Shown here: positions 6,362 to 8,568 of the stretch, piece after piece
Layout of the letters: each line of letters begins with the position of its first letter
How positions within the stretch are numbered: the first letter of the stretch is position 1
Assembly: GCA_041551965.1 (NCBI GenBank)
Contig: JBFELU010000089.1
Span: 1 to 8,568, forward strand
Reading direction: 5' to 3'
From: JBFELU01 sp041551965
Lineage (GTDB): Bacteria; Actinomycetota; Acidimicrobiia; Spongiisociales; UBA11373
DNA length: 8,568 nt
The notes under the pieces: generated by a model
The model's database searches: none
Told to the model about the DNA's origin: nothing
The model's input: only the letters and a program-made list of their open reading frames with translations
Translations under genes and position numbers: made by a program

Positions 6362-7518
6362 CAGGCCATGCCGGTGCGTTGCTCGCGCTGGAGCGCCTTG
6401 CCCTCCGTCTGCAGCGCCGGCGCCACCATGACCTCCGCCTTCTGGAACTCCTTGAGGTCGGCGTATCCCGTGGTCGCCATCGCCACCCGCAGCGCCCCGA
6501 AGAGGTTGCGGCGGCCGTCGTTCTCGTGAGCGGGACCCACCAGGATCTCGGGGATCGTGCCGAGCGAGCCGACCTCGACCCGGGCCCCGCGCGGCAGGGT
6601 TGGGTGAAAGGTGGCCATGCCCCAGTGATATCCCCGGCCGGGGGCCTCGTCCGCGGCGGCGAGTGGCGATCCCAGCATGACCGCGTCCGCCCCGCAGGCG
6701 ATGGCCTTGGCGATATCCCCGCCGGTGCGCATGCCCCCGTCGGCGATCACGTGAACGTAGCGGCCCGTCTCGTCGAGGTAGCGGATCCTGGCACCGGCGG
6801 CGTCGGCGATGGCAGTGGCCTGGGGGACCCCGACTCCCAGCACACCGCGAGTGGTGCAGGCGGCACCGGGTCCAACGCCCACGAGGACCCCGATGGCCCC
6901 GGTGCGCATCAGGTGGAGCGCCGTCGAGTACGAGGCACAGCCCCCGACGATCACGGGAAGATCGAAACCGGAGATGAACTCGCGAAGGTCGAGCGGCTCC
7001 TGCGTCGACGAGACGTGCTCGGCCGAGACGACCGTGCCTTGCACCACCAGGATGTCGAGACCGGCCTCCACGGTGACGGCCGCATAGTCGGGAACCCGCT
7101 GGGGAGTGAGGCTGGCGGCCGTGGTGATGCCCCCCTGCCGCATCTCATCGATCCGCCGAAAGATCAACTCGGGGCGGATCGGCTCCTGATAGAGCTCCTG
7201 CATTCGGCGCGTGGCCTTGTCGGCCGGGAGCGACGCCACCTCGGCGAACACCGGCTCGGGATCCTCATATCGCGTCCACAAGCCTTCGAGATTGAGCACC
7301 GCGAGACCGCCGAGGCGGCCCACCGTCACCGCCGTGGCCGGACTCACGGCGGAGTCCATCGCCGACGCCATCATGGGGAGCTCGAACCGGTAGGCGTCGA
7401 TCTCCCACGAGATATCGACGTCGTCGGGATCCCGGGTCCGTCGGCTGGGAACGATGGCCACGTCGTCGAGGCCCCAGGCGCGCCTCCCCGATTTACCGAT
7501 CCCGATCTCGATCTCCAT
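6361..7518 (-). CDS. guaB3: GuaB3-type IMP dehydrogenase/GMP reductase family protein, no CBS domains
   Basis: The 385-residue protein is one IMPDH/GMPR TIM barrel. The N terminus (WGLDDVAIVPSRRTRDPDDV) and MASAMDSAVSP (50-60) are family signatures. The active-site loop VGPGAACTTR carries the nucleophile C221. The phosphate-binding motif IADGGMRTGGDIAKAIACGADAVMLGS spans 258-284, although the CBS pair of true GuaB is absent. The length and the flap stretch HWGMATFHPTLPRGARVEVGS (298-318) fit GuaB3, an actinobacterial and cyanobacterial paralogue. Cyanobacterial GuaB3 has, from memory, been reported to act as a GMP reductase. The actinobacterial role is less certain, so the reaction (IMP to XMP or GMP to IMP) is open. 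The frame is open to 8478, but only the ATG at 7518 begins family-like sequence. GGGAGGA (4 bases from the ATG) precedes it. The stop overlaps guaA's start, and trpS ends 59 bases upstream. Confidence 0.93.
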   Translation of the reverse strand: MEIEIGIGKSGRRAWGLDDVAIVPSRRTRDPDDVDISWEIDAYRFELPMMASAMDSAVSPATAVTVGRLGGLAVLNLEGLWTRYEDPEPVFAEVASLPADKATRRMQELYQEPIRPELIFRRIDEMRQGGITTAASLTPQRVPDYAAVTVEAGLDILVVQGTVVSAEHVSSTQEPLDLREFISGFDLPVIVGGCASYSTALHLMRTGAIGVLVGVGPGAACTTRGVLGVGVPQATAIADAAGARIRYLDETGRYVHVIADGGMRTGGDIAKAIACGADAVMLGSPLAAADEAPGRGYHWGMATFHPTLPRGARVEVGSLGTIPEILVGPAHENDGRRNLFGALRVAMATTGYADLKEFQKAEVMVAPALQTEGKALQREQRTGMA

Positions 7519-7522
7519 GGGT

Positions 7523-7527
7523 CCTCC
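7523..7527 (-). promoter_or_regulatory. Shine-Dalgarno GGAGG deciding the guaB3 start
   Basis: GGAGG (7527 to 7523) ends 4 bases before the ATG at 7518-7516. This supports the internal ATG over any extension of the same open frame back into trpS. Confidence 0.7.
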
Positions 7528-7532
7528 CCGGG

Positions 7533-7568
7533 CGGCTCGGCGGAGCGTACCAGGGGGTCGGCGAGCCG
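7533..7568. repeat. 7-bp inverted repeat in the trpS-guaB3 gap
   Basis: CGGCTCG at 7533-7539 and CGAGCCG at 7562-7568 form a perfect 7-bp inverted repeat with a 22-base loop, filling most of the 59-base gap. The loop contains a weak -10-like TACGCT on the minus strand (7549 to 7544). The structure could be a small operator, an RNA stem upstream of the guaB3 ribosome binding site, or chance. No T tract supports a terminator. Confidence 0.3.
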
Positions 7569-7577
7569 GATCGGGCG

Positions 7578-8561
7578 TCAGCCCGTCAGACCCACCAGGC
7601 GCCGAACTCGCTGCTGGTAGCCCTCGGCCTTGGTGCGGGCATCCAGGGCTCCGCGCAGCATGAGCCGCTGGACTTCGGCGTCGTCGAGTTCCCGATAGGT
7701 GCTGCGAACCGGGGCGAGGCCGTCCACGATCGCTTCGGCAACGACGTCCTTGAAGGTGCCGTAGCCGGTGTCGCCGTATTCCTTCTCGATGTCGGCGATC
7801 GAGGTGCCGGTGAAGAGGGAGAGCATCTCGATGAGGTTCGACACTCCGGGCTTGGCCTCCCAGTCGTACTGCACCTCCCGTCCGGAGTCGGTCACGGCCC
7901 GCTTCACCTTCGACCGGATCGAGTCGGGGTCGTCGAGCACCAGGATCCGGCTCGTCGGATCGGGATCGGACTTCGACATCTTCGAGGTCGGGTCCTGCAG
8001 CGACATGATCCGGGCGCCGGTCTTGGGGATGATCGGCTCCGGAATCGGGAATTCGTCTCCGAATCGGCCGTTGAAACGCACCGCCAGGTCTCGGGTCAGC
8101 TCCAGGTGCTGCTTCTGGTCCTCCCCGACGGGTACCGCATGAGCCCGGAACAGGAGGATGTCGGCGGCCATCAGGACCGGATAGCCGTACAGGCCCAGGT
8201 TGGACCCGGCCCGGTCGGCCTTGTCCTTCCACTGGGTCATCCGATTCAGCTGCCCGGTCGAAGCAATGGTCCCCAGGATCCAGGCGAGCTCGGTGTGCTG
8301 GGGCACCTGACTCTGGTAGTAGAACAGCGACCGTTCGGGGTCGATCCCACAGGCGAGGAGGACCTTGGCTGCCTCGTGGCGGTCGCGGTTGAACTCGGCC
8401 GGCTCGAGGGGCACGGTGATGGCATGGAGGTCGACGACGCAGTACACGCAGTCGTACTCCTCCTGGAGCTCCACCCAATTCCGCAACGCCCCCAGGTAGT
8501 TGCCGATGTGGATGTTTCCCGTCGGCTGCAAGCCCGAGAAGATCTTCTTGCGTTCCACCAT
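7578..8561 (-). CDS. trpS: Tryptophanyl-tRNA synthetase
   Basis: TrpS charges tRNA-Trp with tryptophan using ATP. The 327-residue protein is a standard bacterial class Ic synthetase. The HIGH-type motif is HIGN (18-21) in GLQPTGNIHIGNYLGAL, and the flexible KMSKS loop is KMSKS at 194-198. The tryptophan pocket region YPVLMAADILLF (127-138) has D134, which in bacterial TrpRS recognises the indole nitrogen, and GEDQ (147-150) follows. The C-terminal helical anticodon-binding region ends at ARTKAEGYQQRVRRLVGLTG. The sequence is complete and nothing is missing. Start choice is uncertain: GGGAGG lies only 1 base before the ATG at 8561 but 4 bases before the next codon, GTG at 8558-8556. The promoter region is outside the window. 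guaB3 follows after 59 bases in the same direction. Confidence 0.97.
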   Translation of the reverse strand: MVERKKIFSGLQPTGNIHIGNYLGALRNWVELQEEYDCVYCVVDLHAITVPLEPAEFNRDRHEAAKVLLACGIDPERSLFYYQSQVPQHTELAWILGTIASTGQLNRMTQWKDKADRAGSNLGLYGYPVLMAADILLFRAHAVPVGEDQKQHLELTRDLAVRFNGRFGDEFPIPEPIIPKTGARIMSLQDPTSKMSKSDPDPTSRILVLDDPDSIRSKVKRAVTDSGREVQYDWEAKPGVSNLIEMLSLFTGTSIADIEKEYGDTGYGTFKDVVAEAIVDGLAPVRSTYRELDDAEVQRLMLRGALDARTKAEGYQQRVRRLVGLTG

Positions 8562-8562
8562 G

Positions 8563-8568
8563 CCTCCC
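8563..8568 (-). promoter_or_regulatory. Shine-Dalgarno GGGAGG upstream of trpS
   Basis: The site sits at the window edge. Its spacing is 1 base to the ATG and 4 bases to the adjacent in-frame GTG. The GTG, one residue shorter, is therefore a plausible true start. Another site may lie beyond the edge. Confidence 0.5.

Noticed and set aside
5333..7620. Two long plus-strand open frames (5333-6529 and 6325-7620) across guaA and guaB3
   Set aside because: They are antisense to conserved purine enzymes, with compositionally biased translations and no plausible family match.
7519..8478. 320-residue N-terminal extension of the guaB3 frame into trpS
   Set aside because: The translation there is Arg/Pro/Gly-rich shadow of trpS. 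A GGAGG and ATG at 7518 start the recognisable protein.
1..8568. tRNA, CRISPR, insertion sequence, phage or defence island
   Set aside because: Nothing resembling tRNA arms, regularly spaced repeats, transposase motifs or terminal inverted repeats was seen, and gene gaps are too small to hide them.

Overview
This window is a compact, high-GC bacterial chromosome segment with every supported gene on the minus strand. Read in transcription order, from the high coordinates down, they are trpS, guaB3, guaA, a CheA-type hybrid histidine kinase, pcrA (uvrD family), a stand-alone B12-binding acyl-CoA mutase small subunit, and the first codons of sucC at the left edge. Intergenic gaps are 6 to about 70 bases and one gene pair overlaps, so there is no stretch over 300 bases without a gene. 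I see no tRNA, rRNA, CRISPR array, insertion sequence or phage gene.

The organism looks like an actinobacterium, probably an uncultured or deep-branching (Acidimicrobiia-like) lineage. The reasons are high GC, strong G/C third-position bias that opens very long false ORFs on the opposite strand, a GuaB3-type IMP dehydrogenase paralogue (best known from Actinobacteria and Cyanobacteria), a PcrA with the Gram-positive style C-terminal domain, and the pcrA / mutase small subunit / sucC neighbourhood, which from memory resembles actinobacterial gene order. The lineage assignment is inference.

Region 1 (about 6361-8561) holds translation and purine genes: tryptophanyl-tRNA synthetase, then GuaB3, whose stop codon overlaps the start codon of guaA. 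Region 2 (4832-6361) is guaA, which converts XMP to GMP. A short GC-rich hairpin without a T tract follows it. Region 3 (2729-4762) is the most unusual gene here: a 677-residue kinase with Hpt, CheA dimerisation, CheA ATPase, CheW-like and receiver domains. It lies alone among housekeeping genes, with no receptor, cheW, cheB, cheR or cheY in view. It starts at TTG behind a perfect AGGAGG. Region 4 (502-2685) is the replicative/repair helicase PcrA. It appears to start at a GTG with no Shine-Dalgarno sequence but with a TATACT box 8 bases upstream, which suggests a leaderless transcript. Region 5 (1-449) pairs the B12-binding mutase subunit with succinyl-CoA synthetase beta. Methylmalonyl-CoA mutase produces the succinyl-CoA that succinyl-CoA synthetase uses, so the pair fits one pathway if the B12 protein belongs to that mutase.

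Most of the window is ordinary core genome. No clearly new multi-gene system is visible. The observations most worth checking are the solitary CheA-REC hybrid, the role of GuaB3 beside guaA, the B12 protein without its large subunit, and the putative leaderless start of pcrA.
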